Shown: piece by piece, positions 25,623-39,159 of the stretch
How the letters are laid out: every line of letters begins with the position of its first letter
Position numbering within the stretch: the first letter of the stretch is position 1
NCBI GenBank assembly: GCA_946803715.1
Contig: CAMPET010000112.1
Coordinates: 49,425 to 93,220 of the forward strand
Length of the DNA: 43,796 bases
Reading direction: 5' to 3'
Source of the DNA: Beroe ovata
Lineage: Eukaryota > Ctenophora > Nuda > Beroida > Beroidae
Translations under genes and position numbers: made by a program
Notes under the pieces: model-generated
What the model was told of the DNA's origin: nothing
The model's database searches: none
The model's input: the letters and a program-made list of their open reading frames with translations, nothing else

Positions 25623-27032
25623 ATGGACATGTTGGATGAGGCAGAACAGACACTCAATGCCGGACGAGTTAAGGATGAGGAGGGCAAGTTCGCTGAGGCA
25701 TTTGCACTTTACCAACATGGGCTGGAGAAACTGATTGATAAAATGAAACGTGGGTAATGGTAGGGCGATACGTGTCGTATTGAAATATTGATGATTGGGA
25801 GAAATATGTGTTCGTTTCTCTATTTCTCACAAGTGAGATTTCTGTGAAACTTGTTAGTGGAAAACTACAGTGATAACGGCCATGAATTGAGATAGGGGAG
25901 TGAAAGTCTGAGAACTGAACTCTATATATTAGAGTATCAATAGCTACACCTCTCTCTCCCCTCCAGAACCCATGTCATCAGAGAAGAAGGAGTACTACAA
26001 GAACATCATCTCAGACTACATGTCAAGAGCAGAGGTTATCAAGAAGAGGAAGATTGAAGGTTCGTACATATGGAAACATATTGAATCCACCTCTACCCCC
26101 TTACCCACACATTCACTTATTGTTGCTAAACTGGAGGGGTTTATCTCCCTATTCCCCTGTCCTCCCTCCCAGCGACAGAACCACTTGTTCATGAAATTAG
26201 GATACAGAACGAGGCTACAGGTTGGACATACCGGCGAATACTGGCTAAGCCGATGGCCGACTCCCCTACCCATATCAGGATACAGGACCCTTACCTTCAC
26301 GCGCGACATCAGGTGCAAACCGGTTGCAATTTCCCAGTGGTGATTTTATTGCTGGTCTAGAGAGGTCTCTCATTTTTTGTAGCGATTGTTTTTGCTAACT
26401 GCTGCAGGACCGCAGCTAGCTAACTTGGTGGCACTGTGTGAAGTGTTGGCTACACTCTCCTCTCTTTCCCACATTAGGGTTATCACACGAGAAGCACCAC
26501 TGGTGAGTCATTAGGTAATTATTTAAGTGACTGGTTATTTGAGTTGTTGCAACTTGTGCCACAACACTGCCACTGAAAATATAGTGATCCATAACTAGAC
26601 GACCCAAAATCAGAGTGATCAAAAAGCAATGCAACAAAAGTGTATGCGGGATTTGGGACTAAGTCTATCAGAGAGGAACATCACTCTAGTTACAAACTAC
26701 TCAGAGACTCTCCATGACAGAGAGGTAATTCTCAGCAAAATTTACTCAACAACGCTTTGCAACAACCATTAACTTGAACAACCATCAACTTTGATAAGGG
26801 GTCTTCCTTGCGAGTATGATTGCAATTTTACTCCTCTTGATACTTTTTATGTTGATATCACATTTTCCACATCAAGATACGGTTTAAGAACGATAACAAC
26901 GTGATATGGGTGGTAATTATGGGTCGCGGTCTGGACATATACAAGAAACAGCCCAGCTGGTTCCATCTTGGAGCAACTGACTACCAGTACCGACAGTGTC
27001 ACGAAGTTACCATTACTCTAACCCGTGGGTGA
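25623..27032 (+). CDS. MITD1: MIT domain-containing protein 1
   Basis: MITD1 binds ESCRT-III tails at the midbody and helps abscission in cytokinesis. Six exons: 25623-25749, 25967-26059, 26173-26312, 26416-26502, 26614-26724, 26877-27032 (237 residues; vertebrate about 249). The N-terminal MIT three-helix domain covers exons 1-2 (LDEAEQTLNAGRVKDEEGKF..., YKNIISDYMSRAEVIKK). The C-terminal membrane-binding phospholipase D-like domain has NEATGWTYRRIL, IRIQDPYLHARHQ, SETLHDREIRF, MGRGLDIYKK and QCHEVTI, all in family order. The exon 4 acceptor at 26415 is the only one that keeps the frame open. The start ATG sits in a good context (ccaccATGG). An AATAAA at 27340-27345 may be the poly(A) signal. 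Confidence 0.93.
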
Positions 27033-28420
27033 ACTTCATCATTATTGTATCAAAACATATCTAATCTTTCTATGTATTCGCATTTAATAGTTGCGGTTTT
27101 ATTAACATTTATGATTAGAATAGATCGAACCATGAACGAACATTGATTACTATTGCAGATTTTATATGTACCTTTTGTTTGAGTTTTAGTTTTGTGAGTT
27201 TGATAATACTAACCAGTTTTGTACATATTTACACCATTACCCAAGTTCTGATAATCATGTTGTCTCAAGTCTCACTTCTCAGCTTTGCTACTGCGTTTAA
27301 AATGTAACTCGAATCATATTGTCAGGAGAAATGTCTCAAAATAAAAGCCCGTCACACTTTGAAATATTTGTTTTTGGAACGCGCGATGACGCTGCTAGAT
27401 GGGAGCGGCGCGTATTTGCAATTATTATTGATCTGACAGTACAATTTCATAGGAAAACTAGGAAGCCCGTCGAGTAGTAGCCCGTTGAACCGGATACACA
27501 CCCGGCTAAGTTATTGTGTAAGGTGTTGAATGCATCTGAAATTGAAATCTAAATTCCAGTTTAAATCTAAAAGCTCACTTGTCATCCAGTGTGATCTGAA
27601 CGTGTACTGTGCGATGCGATGATTCAGTGCAAAACAAAAACAATTGACACGAGGATTGAGTGCCATTGCGCGCGCGTATTAAATTAAACTGCACGTGCAA
27701 CTCTCCTCATTCCTACAATCAACAGAGAGAGCTAGCAACGTAATCAAAACAGCAAAATGAGCTCTTCCTGTTTCGGCCTTCGATGAAGCTGGAGGCGCGC
27801 GCGCGAGAAACAGAGGTCAGATAAAATCTGACTGCAAAGCTCTTCCCACTTCCCAGCCTTCAGGCTACAACTTTCCGCACGTGCAACATTCTCATATCTT
27901 AATTGTGTAATGACTTATCAGATGTTACCTGACCTGTTCTTGCTCACGCGTGCCGTGATAGGTTTCAACAGAATTTGTGAGATTATATAGGAAAATATTA
28001 CAATTTCATTCCTTTGAAGTAAGTTCAAAGTTATCTTACTGTATGGATAATCTTATAACTGTAGTGGGTAATCTTAACTGCACTGTAGGGGTAATCTTAC
28101 ATCTTTACAACGCACGGCACATGTTCAGGTATGAAATTTTGATTGCAATGCAATCAAAATTTCATACCTGAACAGTGAACTACACTAGATTTTACTCCAC
28201 ACAAACGTGGGAACAGTCCTGACTAATGTTAGGTTGTACTTTTGTGTTCTGGTTAAGTCTGATCATTGGTCAAATTTTCCTTTCCCATTACATCTGGTGA
28301 ATTTTTCATCTTCATTGGGTCTTAAATATGTTTATCAATGTTCTTCTCTGTTGACTTATTTCCTTAGGGATGTTCCACATTGGGGATTTGGCATATACTT
28401 GCATTATTTAGAACCAAACT
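27033..28420. other. MITD1-OPA1 intergenic region
   Basis: Contains CG-rich islands (CGCGCGCG near 27670 and 27797) and several CACGTG-type words near 27695 and 27880, consistent with a promoter. No protein family is seen in the frames at 27977-28171 or 28207-28485. The OPA1 mitochondrial targeting sequence could begin in an undetected upstream exon here. Confidence 0.4.
28123..28173. repeat. Near-perfect palindrome, 25-bp arms, 1-base centre
   Basis: The left arm 28123-28147 (gttcaggtatgaaattttga...) is the exact reverse complement of 28149-28173, with a single A between. A hairpin or cruciform this tight is rare by chance. It sits about 250 bases upstream of the OPA1 start codon. Confidence 0.95.
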
Positions 28421-31400
28421 ATGTTTTGCAATGGTCAGAGATGTATGAAGTCAAACAGTGCATCAGAAGTTTCAATAATGCATAAGAAGTATTCCAGTTA
28501 TTCAAAGAGAGTCATCTTCAAGGGATCTAAATGGATACTTGTTGCAGCCAGTGGTATTGGGGCCATGAAGATAGTGAGCATTACAATTATTTCTCCTAAA
28601 TTTTCAATCAGAGTCCACATTATGTATGTTGACTTGCTTGATACTATACCCTGAAAATTTCAGGTGGGTTATCAAATGGCAAGTACCAACGAATCTATTT
28701 CTCAATCCCTTAGTGTTCCATATGACTTACTTGCAGACAGATTGAACTCTGCTGCCTTGGGTGCTAGAACTTTATCAACACAAGGTTTGACATTTTGTAT
28801 GATTATCTGGTCCATATTTCAAAGAAAGGGGAACACAAGAGTGAATGTTGCACCCATCAATTCAGGTCGGATATATCTGGATGAAATTGTCGGGAAATAT
28901 CGAGATGGGATGTCAAGGAGCTTGTCCAAACCCTCTGATTTGCTAGGTAAGATTTGCTCTTATCATTGTTGGATAGCTTCATAACACAAACTATAAAATT
29001 TTTGCTTTTGTATCCATATAGTTACTAGATTTTCTTACTCCACTCCTAGGAATTCCTCTAAGCTACAGTTTGTCAATCGCAACAGGTACTTCAAGTGAAC
29101 ATCCCATTGAATCACCTGCAGAAACAAACAAGACAAAGGTCTGTTGACATAGAGTTGCATATTATTCTAAGTGTGTGTACATATGTTGTTATTGTTGAGT
29201 GATGAGTAGGTATTCACTGGCTTGATCTATAATTCTGAATTATTTGAACTTGGTTCAATCAACCTTCAGATGAGTGAGGTGACTAAAGTTGAAAGTCAGA
29301 TTCTATCCAGGGCTGCAAGTGGGGGGTCGTCATCTACACATGTTGAAGATGACGTGTTGAAAAAAGCACAAGAGGAAAATAGTAAATTAAATGAGGAATT
29401 GGCATCAGCTCATGCAGTAAGTGTCTATACTCGATTTGGTTTTATTACAGAATATGTGTTTTACAACATTAACATTTATTTCAGGCAATCAAGGATTATT
29501 CCTCAAGCAATGAAGAGTTGAACCAGGCGAATAAAACCTTGAGAGAAATGGTGGCGTCTTTAGAGGAGGTGAGAGTTTGATAAAATTTAGGAAACATCTT
29601 CATGGGGTCAAGATTCACAGTTCACTATATAGTTATTAAGATTGTGTGAAATATAATATACTGTAACATAATTTATATCAATTCCTCATCGTTTGTATTT
29701 GTTACTTCTTAGCATTAGTCTTGTCATACATATCATGCTATTAGTTTTCGATTTTCGAATTTCCATAATAACCGAATGAGAGATTGCTATTAATCAACCC
29801 ATTACTATTTACAATCACCAGGCTATCAATCAAGCAACTGCAAGCTATGAAGAAATCGTTCAAGCTAATGAGGATCTCAAAGGAACAATAGCTTCCTTGG
29901 AAGAAGTAAGAAAGAAATCACTCCTTTGTTCACCCTGATTTTGGTTTTGGAACTTTTGATGCTTCTTGTTGAGTTGCTGAGTGCTGAATCATGTAATTGT
30001 TACCAAGCTTGCGTTGCTAACATTGCTCTGGCTAACCAGGTTATTGCCAAGAACTCAGATGTTGGCAAGACCAATGAACAGCTCCGGGATAGGATTAACA
30101 CGCTAGCTGCTGTAAGAGCACATTACCTCTACTAAAAATTACTCATTTCTATTGAACACAGGGCGATTTCATCGTGTAATACGCGATGTTTGGTATTTCC
30201 TTTCTGATGTGACCTGTCATCATAACAAATATTTTCATATCATTACCAAACAGATCTTGCTCAGTGTTCATATTTACTATTTATAACCGATTGGTAGTGA
30301 ATAGTGATGGAACACTCATATTTCATCCTAGCAAACTCTTAAGTTCTAGCTCTATCCATCAGATCTCACTTGGGTTCAGAAGCGACCACAAGTCACAACT
30401 GTAACACATGTCATAAGCTTCTAGCCATGTTTATTAGTCTGACATCCTATTCCTGCATTCCGATATGTATGCTGTGTACACTGTACAAGTGTACAATGCC
30501 TAGCATTTCACCCGACGCACAAAACACTGTACAATTTGCCATTGTATAGTGTACACTCTATAACAGAGCGTATGAGTACAAATACCGCGAATAGCAGAAG
30601 TATGCCTATCAACACTATTCAAACATGTAATACTATTACTAATGTCATGCGTGCTCTATTGCTTGTATTCAATGTGTTTGTGTGTGTGTGTGTGTGTGGT
30701 GCCAAAGTGTGGTGTCAATGCTGTGTCAAGATGCTTGGAGAAACGTTATGATGGTTGATGGAAATAAACTATCTCTCTTATCTCTCCTTGTTACTCATGC
30801 AACTCTTATTAAATCGTCCAATCCAAAAACTCAGCAAATATTATAACCAATGCATGAACCTTTTCAAAAACTCTCGGTTTGATTGAAAAACTGGCCCGAG
30901 TTCAACTCTCTGATTCTCTGAGAATCACAGTTCACGGTTCCACCATTCCAGGACTCATCCAAGACAGAAACTGAGTTGAGGAAGGAGCTATTGAAACTAC
31001 AGGAGAGTTACAAACGGGAACTTGACAGGATGAGAACAGAGAATGAGCAACTCAAGTACCTCGTCAAAAACTCCAATCTCAAGACGAACACCGTCAAGGT
31101 GGGTATAACACGTGTTTTTACTTCATGGAATAGGAAATGGTATTCTTGGGTGCCAAATGTTTTTGATCACGTGCCAGCGATTGAAGAAGCAACCAATGAA
31201 AATACAGAACCGCTGTCACGTGATTAAAAATATTTGGGACCCCTCCCCAAGAAATTACCATTCATTTTTTACTCTTATTATCAAGACACTGCGTGTCCCA
31301 TATTTGCAGTAGTTGTTACCCTCTCTCCAAGGATTTATTTCTCCACTTATTATGCTGAGGCAGGGGGTCCAATGTCACTGCCACGTTTCTCCAGAAGTCT

Positions 31401-34400
31401 ATTATCGACATGTATGCGGAGGTGCTTGACACCCTATCCGACAATGATAAGTCGTACAAGGTGCAGGATCACTTGCCACGGATAGTGGTTGTCGGCGACC
31501 AAAGCTCGGGAAAGACAAGTGTCCTGGAAATGATCGTCAGAGCTCGAATATTTCCCAGGTATGTGTGTGTATGTGTGTATGTGTGTGTATGTGTGTGTGC
31601 TTGTGGGGGATAGGGGTACTGGGGCGTGAAATTTGTGGTCGGCGTCGGGTGTGACATGATCGGCGTGTTCTTGCCGGCAGGGCTCATTTCAATTGTTTCA
31701 TCTACACATTCCGAGTTGTTAGTTCTGGCGTGTCCTCACTTTATGAAAGGAGGTGATGATGACGTATTCCCAGGGGTCACGGCGAGATGATGACCCGATC
31801 GCCAGTCCAGGTCACGCTGGGAGAGGGAAACAGACACACCGCACAGTTCAACGGGGAGGAGAGAGTTTACGATCTGTCCAATGAACAGGAGGTATGTTGA
31901 CGTCACGCCACCCCATTTTACACACTGTATGGCATCATGATTCGCGCCTCTGTTAGATATAAACCTACTCATTACTCAGCTTTCACGTCTCGCTGGTCTT
32001 CCCTTCTGCGTTGACACCACTTAACATTTGATATCACTCTCCCTTGACACCACTTCGTTTCGTCATTAGAATACTCAACAATGTTACAGCTGCACGAGCT
32101 GCGGTGCTCCGTGGAGAAGAGGATGAAAAAGACTCTGAAATCGGGGGAGACTGTTTCATCTGACGTCATATCACTGACTGTGAAGGGACCAGGTCTCCAT
32201 AGGATGGTTTTGGTTGATTTGCCGGGGATAATCAGTGTTAGTATAGTCCTTAATAACAAATTGTGGATAATGCTCTCCTGCTTCACGATGTAGATGAAAT
32301 TTGATTGCTGATTATCCGTGTCAATGTGAGGATCCCGACGTCTTAACGATCGCGATGACGTGAAGTTCAAACCTTGCGTCACGATGTCAAGTTAATATTA
32401 TCTCCAGACGGAAACGCGAGGCATGGCGCCCAACACCAAGACCGTTCTGACTGATATGTGTAGCTCCTTCATGAAGAATCCCAATGCTATCATCCTCTGC
32501 GTACAAGACGGTAGTATTGATGCTGAGAGGAGTAATGTTACCAATCTTGTGCAGGTGCTTACCTTTCACATTGTTATGGGTTATAATGTGAAATGATCCC
32601 AAATGATATTGTGAAATGATATTGTATGGGTTATAAGTCCGGAGTACATTATCAACTGTATGGATTAGTATGAGTTAGATGCTGACAGGGATGTCATCAT
32701 ATATTATGTCTTCATAACACACATTCCCCCCTGTAGTCACACGACCCGAAGGGTAAGAGGACGATATTTGTTCTCACGAAAGTGGACATGGCTGAACAAA
32801 ACATGGCTAACCCCACTAGGGTAAGACGTGATGTGACATACATCACTTATCAATGAGTGATGTATGAGTGTGATTGAGTGATGTATGAGTGACATGACGA
32901 TTCACGTTACGCGACTATCATAGGACATGTTACGCGTCACGTCATGGATGGCATCACTTATTAATGAGTGATGTCATCCCTCTAGAAGTAGAACTTCTTA
33001 TCATTCCCCACGATAATGCCTCCCTATTGCACTTGTGTAACAGGTTAAGAAGATACTGGAAGGTAAGCTGTTTCCTATGAAGGCACTTGGTTATTACGCT
33101 GTGGTGACCGGTAGAGGCCCACAGGAGGACAGCATCGAAACTATCCGGGCCTACGAAGAGGATTTTTTCAGTAGATCTAAGCTGTTCAGGTTACAAATTC
33201 TCCGGTTAATCTTCACTCCACCATAGATTATTTCTGCAATAAAGAAGTGAAACATGATATCTCAGGTCTGGAGCTATGCGGGCATCTCAGATGTCTACTA
33301 ACAACCTCTCTCTGGCTGTATCTGACTGTTTCTGGAAGATGGTCAGCGACTCTATCGAGCAACAAGCAGACAACTTCAAGGCAGCACGATACAACTTAGA
33401 GGCAGAGTGGAGGAACACGTTCTCTGGGATAAGGGAAATGGACCGGGTATGTGAGAGATGGGGATTTGCCATTTTGGGACACATTTTGTGGATTGTATGG
33501 AGCGCGCGGACAAATCGATTTCTGGATGTCCGCGCGTTTTTAATCCAATTTCAAGTTTGCACGACGTATCATATTGGGCGTTGTGTAGAATTAACAAGTA
33601 TGTTGCGGTAATCGAACTCAAAGCTAAGTACGATTTAGTGCATTAGTGGCATAATTGACCCGTAATTGACCGTACATTGCAATTAGAGAACAGAGAATAC
33701 AGTAGTGATTCTATGGCAATAGTATGCTCTCTTTCCCTTCAGAATGACCTGTTTGAGAAGGCAAAGGACGACATTCTGGACGACATAGCCGCACTGCACA
33801 AGTTGACACCACTCGAATGGGAGACGTTACTGCAGGAAAACTTGTGGGAAATGATACACAAGAAGGTGGTGGACGATATTTATCTTGGAGCAGCAGAGTG
33901 CACATCGACTTCTCACTTCAATACCAAGGTATTGTGTAGGTATAAGCGGGATGGATATTATGTCGCCAATGATCATTCAGTGGTTTACCAACATTAACTT
34001 CCAGGTTGATATAGCTCTCAAAGACTGGACGGATGATAAACTGCCTCAAATATCCATAACTGTCGGGTGGGAAACACTTTTTAAACAACTGGAAGACATT
34101 ATGACGACGAAGAAAACTGACAGAGAGATTGGCGATCTCTTCCAGCCTCTGAAAGCTAATGTGTTAGAGTCAGTGAAAGCTCAACACAACTGGCAAACTA
34201 ACGCTATGAAGCGACTGGTTAGTCATGCTACAATCGTTATCACCAACCGATCCCATTGCTGCTGGATTTTCCATCATCACTGTTGTACCCCCGTAGAGTG
34301 TAATACAGAAGAATGCACTTGAGGATACAGCTGTTACTAACAAGATGCAGTGGGATAACTCAATATCATTCATGGAGCGAATTCTCAAGGAGAGGATTGA

Positions 34401-35788
34401 TGTTGCAACTGCCGATCTTGAACACTGTATTGGTAAGCATATCACTTGAGTTATCCAATACCCATCCAATATCCGCACTTTTCATCATCTTATCATAGTA
34501 TCGGACTTATCAAACTTACCACTTTCCACGTGTCACACTTCGCACTTGTCACACTTTCCACGTATCACACTTCGCACGTGTCACGCACATGACACACTCG
34601 CAGGCCCCTCGTGGACGGAACGTTGGACTGGATGGCGGAGCAGGTCCCCACTGGAGTCCCAGTGTGTCGCTGCAAAGAATGAGCTGGAGAAGCTGCTCGT
34701 GGCAGATGATCAGCACGGCAAACAGCTGGAGAACGACGAGTTGACCACCGTGCGACGAAATCTGCAGACACAGGGAGTGGATGTGCCCTATGAGATTGTG
34801 AGTACAGACTTGTGTGATCATCGTGTACAAATATAACAGGGTTAGATATACTCATATCATACTCTCACCCGATTACAGATCAGTACAGTATGGCAGAAGC
34901 TCTACAAACTGACGTTCCTAAACCGCGCCCTGACGAGTGCTCAGCAGTGTCGTAAAGCGTTCTATCACCGTAACATTGCGTGTAACGCAGTCGAGTGTAA
35001 CGATGTCGTCCTGTTTTGGAGAGCTACTCGCATGTTAGAGATCACATCTAATGCACTCCGACTGCAGATCATGAACACTGAAGGTAGGACTGGTGGTTCA
35101 GCTCGATTATCCCAGCGAGTACACACTTCTATCCGTTGTTCGTATTTTGAGGCCCAGATCGACGCACTCTTCACACATTTCTCTCTCTCTTTCCATCCAG
35201 CCCAGAGATTGGAGCAGGAAGTAAAGCAGTATCTGGATGATTTGTCTCGGGATGAGGAGAACAAGAAGAAGCTCATTACTGGAAAGAGGGTGGAGCTGGC
35301 CGAGGAACTTCGTGAGTACCAGGAATCATTATTTCTCCCTCCCCCGTTCCCCCACACCCCACACCCCCGGTAGTTAATATATTATCAGGGTTTATCGTGC
35401 TGATGATATTCATTTTATTTCTCCCCTAATCCCGACTACTCTACTGATAAAATCATCGCACTGTATATAATATGTGCATTGTCCATAGTATAGGTGGATG
35501 CACCCAATACTTTTCCATCGTGACAAGCGACTGTCAGGAGTCTGTTTTCATTCCCCTTTGCTCTCATCGTGATTCATTTCGTTCTAACGAACAGTCTATC
35601 CGTCTCAGCGTGGCTTTGTTTTTGTCAATAGTCGAATAACTCACACATGTGAGTCGTTGATTAGGTTTCACTTGGGACTGAATTCTAGACGGAGAAGATG
35701 CAACATCACTATCTCAGGTCGAGTAAGGAGTATCCAGGATAGGTTGGACTTGTTCATTCGTGAACTAAACCGGGAACAAGAATCATGA
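28421..35788 (+). CDS. OPA1: OPA1 dynamin-like GTPase, mitochondrial
   Basis: OPA1 fuses mitochondrial inner membranes and shapes cristae. 23 exons: 28421-28573, 28664-28784, 28866-28946, 29050-29138, 29270-29416, 29485-29568, 29822-29905, 30040-30111, 30952-31098, 31395-31558, 31774-31891, 32090-32236, 32408-32554, 32737-32820, 33044-33189, 33266-33446, 33743-33928, 34005-34217, 34297-34432, 34604-34797, 34879-35083, 35201-35311, 35718-35788. All phases agree; 1026 residues (human about 960-1015). Basic N-terminus, then a short hydrophobic segment ([18 protein letters not shown], about 39-56); coiled coil about 198-320; GTPase domain with GDQSSGKTS (360-368), MMTRSP, DLPG (463) and TKVD (532-535); stalk/paddle [35 protein letters not shown]-terminal coiled coil ending ELNREQES. 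The least certain part is the start: an in-frame stop lies at 28409-28411, and the frame opens after an acceptor-like tttag, so an extra 5' exon is possible. Confidence 0.95.
31559..31603. repeat. GT microsatellite
   Basis: (GTGTGTAT)n-like run directly at the donor end of the OPA1 exon that encodes the P-loop. A similar short (GT)n run lies at about 30680-30700. Confidence 0.8.
31980..32070 (-). repeat. Inverted copy of the GTGGTGTCA repeat word
   Basis: Two ttgacaccactt units (near 32012 and 32045) in an OPA1 intron. They are the reverse complement of the aagtggtgtcaa units found in the minisatellite near 39160-40310 and downstream of SRBD1. Confidence 0.5.
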
Positions 35789-38758
35789 TCCAGGGGAGCT
35801 GTATATGATGTCATGCAGTGCTCGTGTCCTGTAGAGGATGTTGTATGATGTGTACCTACCATCATGTATCTATGTGAACAAGACTCTGATTGAAGGTGTT
35901 TATCTCTTATTATGGCAATATCAAGTCTGGACAATAACGAACATGACGCAGCTGACTCTAACTGTGGTAGGAGGACCTCTAGACTCTCTTGAGAGGGAAC
36001 ATCATTATAATATGGGGGTGGTGGAGGAAAGAAGCTCTTCATTCCAGAAATTATAGGAGTGGATCTATCTTCAAGACTTGGAAAGATGCGTCTTGACTTT
36101 GAGTTGTGTGGTTTTAACAATAACTTATCGCGTATGTATATTTTAGTAGATATCTTTTAGTGTCCTTTTTCTGTATTTTTCTATAATATTAGTGTTACGT
36201 ATTAGTGTGGGGATCAGCCACATTTAGGATAAAGTCTTGAGATTGTAGCTGTAAAAACAGTGCGCAGCTATGATAGAATGTCTGTATGATATCAATATCC
36301 GATAGATGAATCCTGCTTGTATGATACCAAACATCAAAGAGGAAATTTAGCTAAAATGTGTTATGATGCGAAATTCTTGGATGAAAGTCTTACTTCATAC
36401 TGTTCGATACTACAATGAGTTTATAAGAAGGTTTATCTGTCAAATGTTAATAAATTCTCACTCATATCATTTCTCAAATTTGCAGCAGCGTCTCTTCTCC
36501 TGACTCAATTCTCCGGCCAAAACTATCAATTTCCATAGGTAATTGATAGCTAAAACTAACTTCGATTACATTAATTGGGTACTTAAAAATTCTTACGTTT
36601 AACAAAATAATGTGATGTAGACTATCATTTTTCATTAATTGCACTCAATTCTATTCATGGTAGACAACATAACACACGATTGTTAAAGAAATAACCCAGA
36701 TGAGAGTGATCCATAGTTTTAACATGATAATACTGTTAACGTAAGAGGAGTGTTGACGCCTGTGAATAACAGTTAAATAACCACACTCCCTTCCTCACTG
36801 TGTACACAGCTCCGATATGATATGTGATGGTGAATGAACGCATTGACGAGTGGAGAAAGTGGGGGAGTGGGTTATCAATGCCTATAGAAACTAGCTCTCT
36901 CTCTCTCTGCGTTACTATACTAGACAACGTAAGCTATTGTTTTATGTGTTTGATCAATGGATCCATTGAATCAACAACTGCTATATAAAACGTAGTAAGG
37001 TGAGTTATCATGTGTGTAGTCTACTGCCATTAACGAATTGTTTTCTCTCACCTTTCATCTCTACGTTATTCATTTGGTGAAATAATGAATTGTTACCATG
37101 GGTTCTGGAACCAAAGATATGACATCATCAGTCAGGACTCTCCTCTTCGCTAATATCAGTGAACTGTGGTTGTTGATTGGTCGATGAGGATTGCAGTGGT
37201 GGAAGCATTTCTGCGTATCAACATTGATGTTTTGAACCGAAGTGTTGAGAAGTTTATTTTATGAGAAGTTCATTTTAGAGTAGTTCATTTTATGAGAAGT
37301 TCGCTAAAACGCAGACAAAACCGGAAGTTGCTTGAATACAATATAGGATGTGATATTGTGGTGCTGCAAGTTCGGAGTTATATTGACTTGCGTTAACCAG
37401 ACTGTTATACCATCCATCGTGACGAGTCCCTGATATTCGGTACTTTTCGGTGAAATGATTGGAAAAGATCGAGTACGGAATAACCCACTCCAATGCTGGT
37501 CATGTTAAACTTGAAGTAAGATTAGACCTGCAAAGTAGATCTATAAGCTTACTCCAAGTTAGAGGTTGCGAGTCAAACATGTTGAAGTGTACACTACCAC
37601 ACTCCACAGCGACATGCGTGCCTACTGCCTATTCAATAAATAGTTCGACCTGACAGGGATATATCATGCAGTTCACATACCTATTACCTACACCATGGTC
37701 GTAAATCAAAAAAATGAACGTTCACTGAACAGAGTTGGTTTGTTGAGTAGAAGATACGTTCACTTTCCATGTAGAGGGAATAGTAGAAAAATCGAAAGTC
37801 CTAGTCACAGTATTCCGAATCAGTGGTTTCACGATCCATTTCAGATGATGAAAAACCCCTTTCGGTTCCAATGATGATCCAATGATGATCCATAAAGAAC
37901 ACTTTAAACCACCAAAAACTTCTGTCCCAAATCGGAACAATTTTTGACATTACTTACCTATTTTAAACATGCACTTGCAGGAAGAAATGATGTTAAAAAT
38001 GGATTTTTGATAATCCCCTATCGAATTTTGAAGGGCAGTTATCGAAAAAATTTGATCATCTTAGATCATCTTAGATCATCGGTTGTGAAAATGACCTAAA
38101 CATCTTTTTGAGGAGTGTAAATCCATTCTATATCCTTGTTTACATTGGATCACGGTGTTGTTTGTGATTGCACCCCAGTATTCGGCCCAATCTGGTGGCA
38201 TCTCGCGGTCATATGGAGGTGTGAGTTATGTGGCATTGTGGCACTTTGTACTCGCTCGTCTCGAACATTCTATCCAACCGGAATCCTCTGATCTCTCACC
38301 CAATGAACGGCGTGAGATAGTCGCGTTGTCATGGTGATGCGTGGCGCAGGTGGCGTTGAGCACTCCTAGCATGCACGTTGCGCGCGCTTGGGGTCACCTG
38401 ACCCGCACATCTTTGAGTCTTGTTATATTAATAACAAGTTTTTAGTATTGAGCATGTCGAAAGATGGGGGAGTGAATTAAAGAATGTCCAAAGCCGAGAA
38501 TAATTTATGACGAGAAAGCGAAATGTTCATTTTTGGAAGGACGAATAAAATACATTGGATGACTGACAATAGCTATTGTATTCTGGATCAGAAAGCATGA
38601 AACTCAACTTTGTATGTAAACTGGAATTTCACAGATGTACGCTTACAAATAAGCAATTCATTGATTCTTGTTCAAAACCTAACTTGAGGTTTGAAAATTG
38701 CTATTTAACAAATTAGCAGCTTTTCATTCAATTTCATGTAACCAATTATTTAGGCTTT
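35789..38758. other. OPA1 3' flank and gene-poor region
   Basis: Mostly AT-rich. It holds a perfect 16-base palindrome tcaatggatccattga at 36954-36969 and three gatcatc units with a 10-base period at 38051-38080. Near 38330-38410 is a CpG-rich stretch with CACGTTGCGCGCGC and ggtcacctgacc, which looks promoter-like and lies 350 bases before a candidate first exon. The 60-codon frame at 38155-38337 is unrecognised. Confidence 0.4.
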
Positions 38759-38853
38759 ATGGCAAGCGATGTCGAAGAGAAAAGCAACTGTCTGTGGAAT
38801 ATGGAACCGCGGGGAGAAAGACCAGCGCGCTCTGGAACCCATGACATTGACAG
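38759..38853 (+). CDS. Candidate first coding exon, unrecognised
   Basis: ATG at 38759 opens 31 codons (MASDVEEKSNCLW, then NMEPRGERPARSGTHDID), followed by a good donor (ACAG|gtaaaa). An acceptor-like ttatttag ends 5 bases before the ATG, the same layout as at other genes here. The composition is protein-like, but no family is recognised and no following exon was found before the minisatellite. It could be a short lineage-specific gene or chance. Confidence 0.25.
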
Positions 38854-39159
38854 GTAAAATTGTGTAACCTATTTTTCTACTTTAAGTCGGTAAATTCCAT
38901 CGCCCTCACCAAGGCCCCGAGAAACAGATGGGCGAATATAGTAACTTGTTTGAAATAGGTCATGGTTATAAATGATCACTGATCATGCAGCTATAGAATG
39001 CAGCATCCAATTCCTGTTTTTTGACGTGTTGTTTTCAATGACTGCGAACCAATCAGTTCTCAAGAAACGACAACTCTAAGGGATATTTCTACCCCAACTC
39101 GAAAGAAGGATTTTGGGTCAATAGAAGGATGGTCATTGGTCGTATATTCCAGAACACTG

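Noticed and set aside
28207-28485. First OPA1 exon in the frame beginning FPFPLHLVNF
   Set aside because: It begins at a non-ATG codon, runs in a different frame from the OPA1 exon ending at 28573, and lacks targeting-peptide character.
34549-35357. - strand frames of 93-130 codons
   Set aside because: Antisense to conserved OPA1 exons; no recognisable product.
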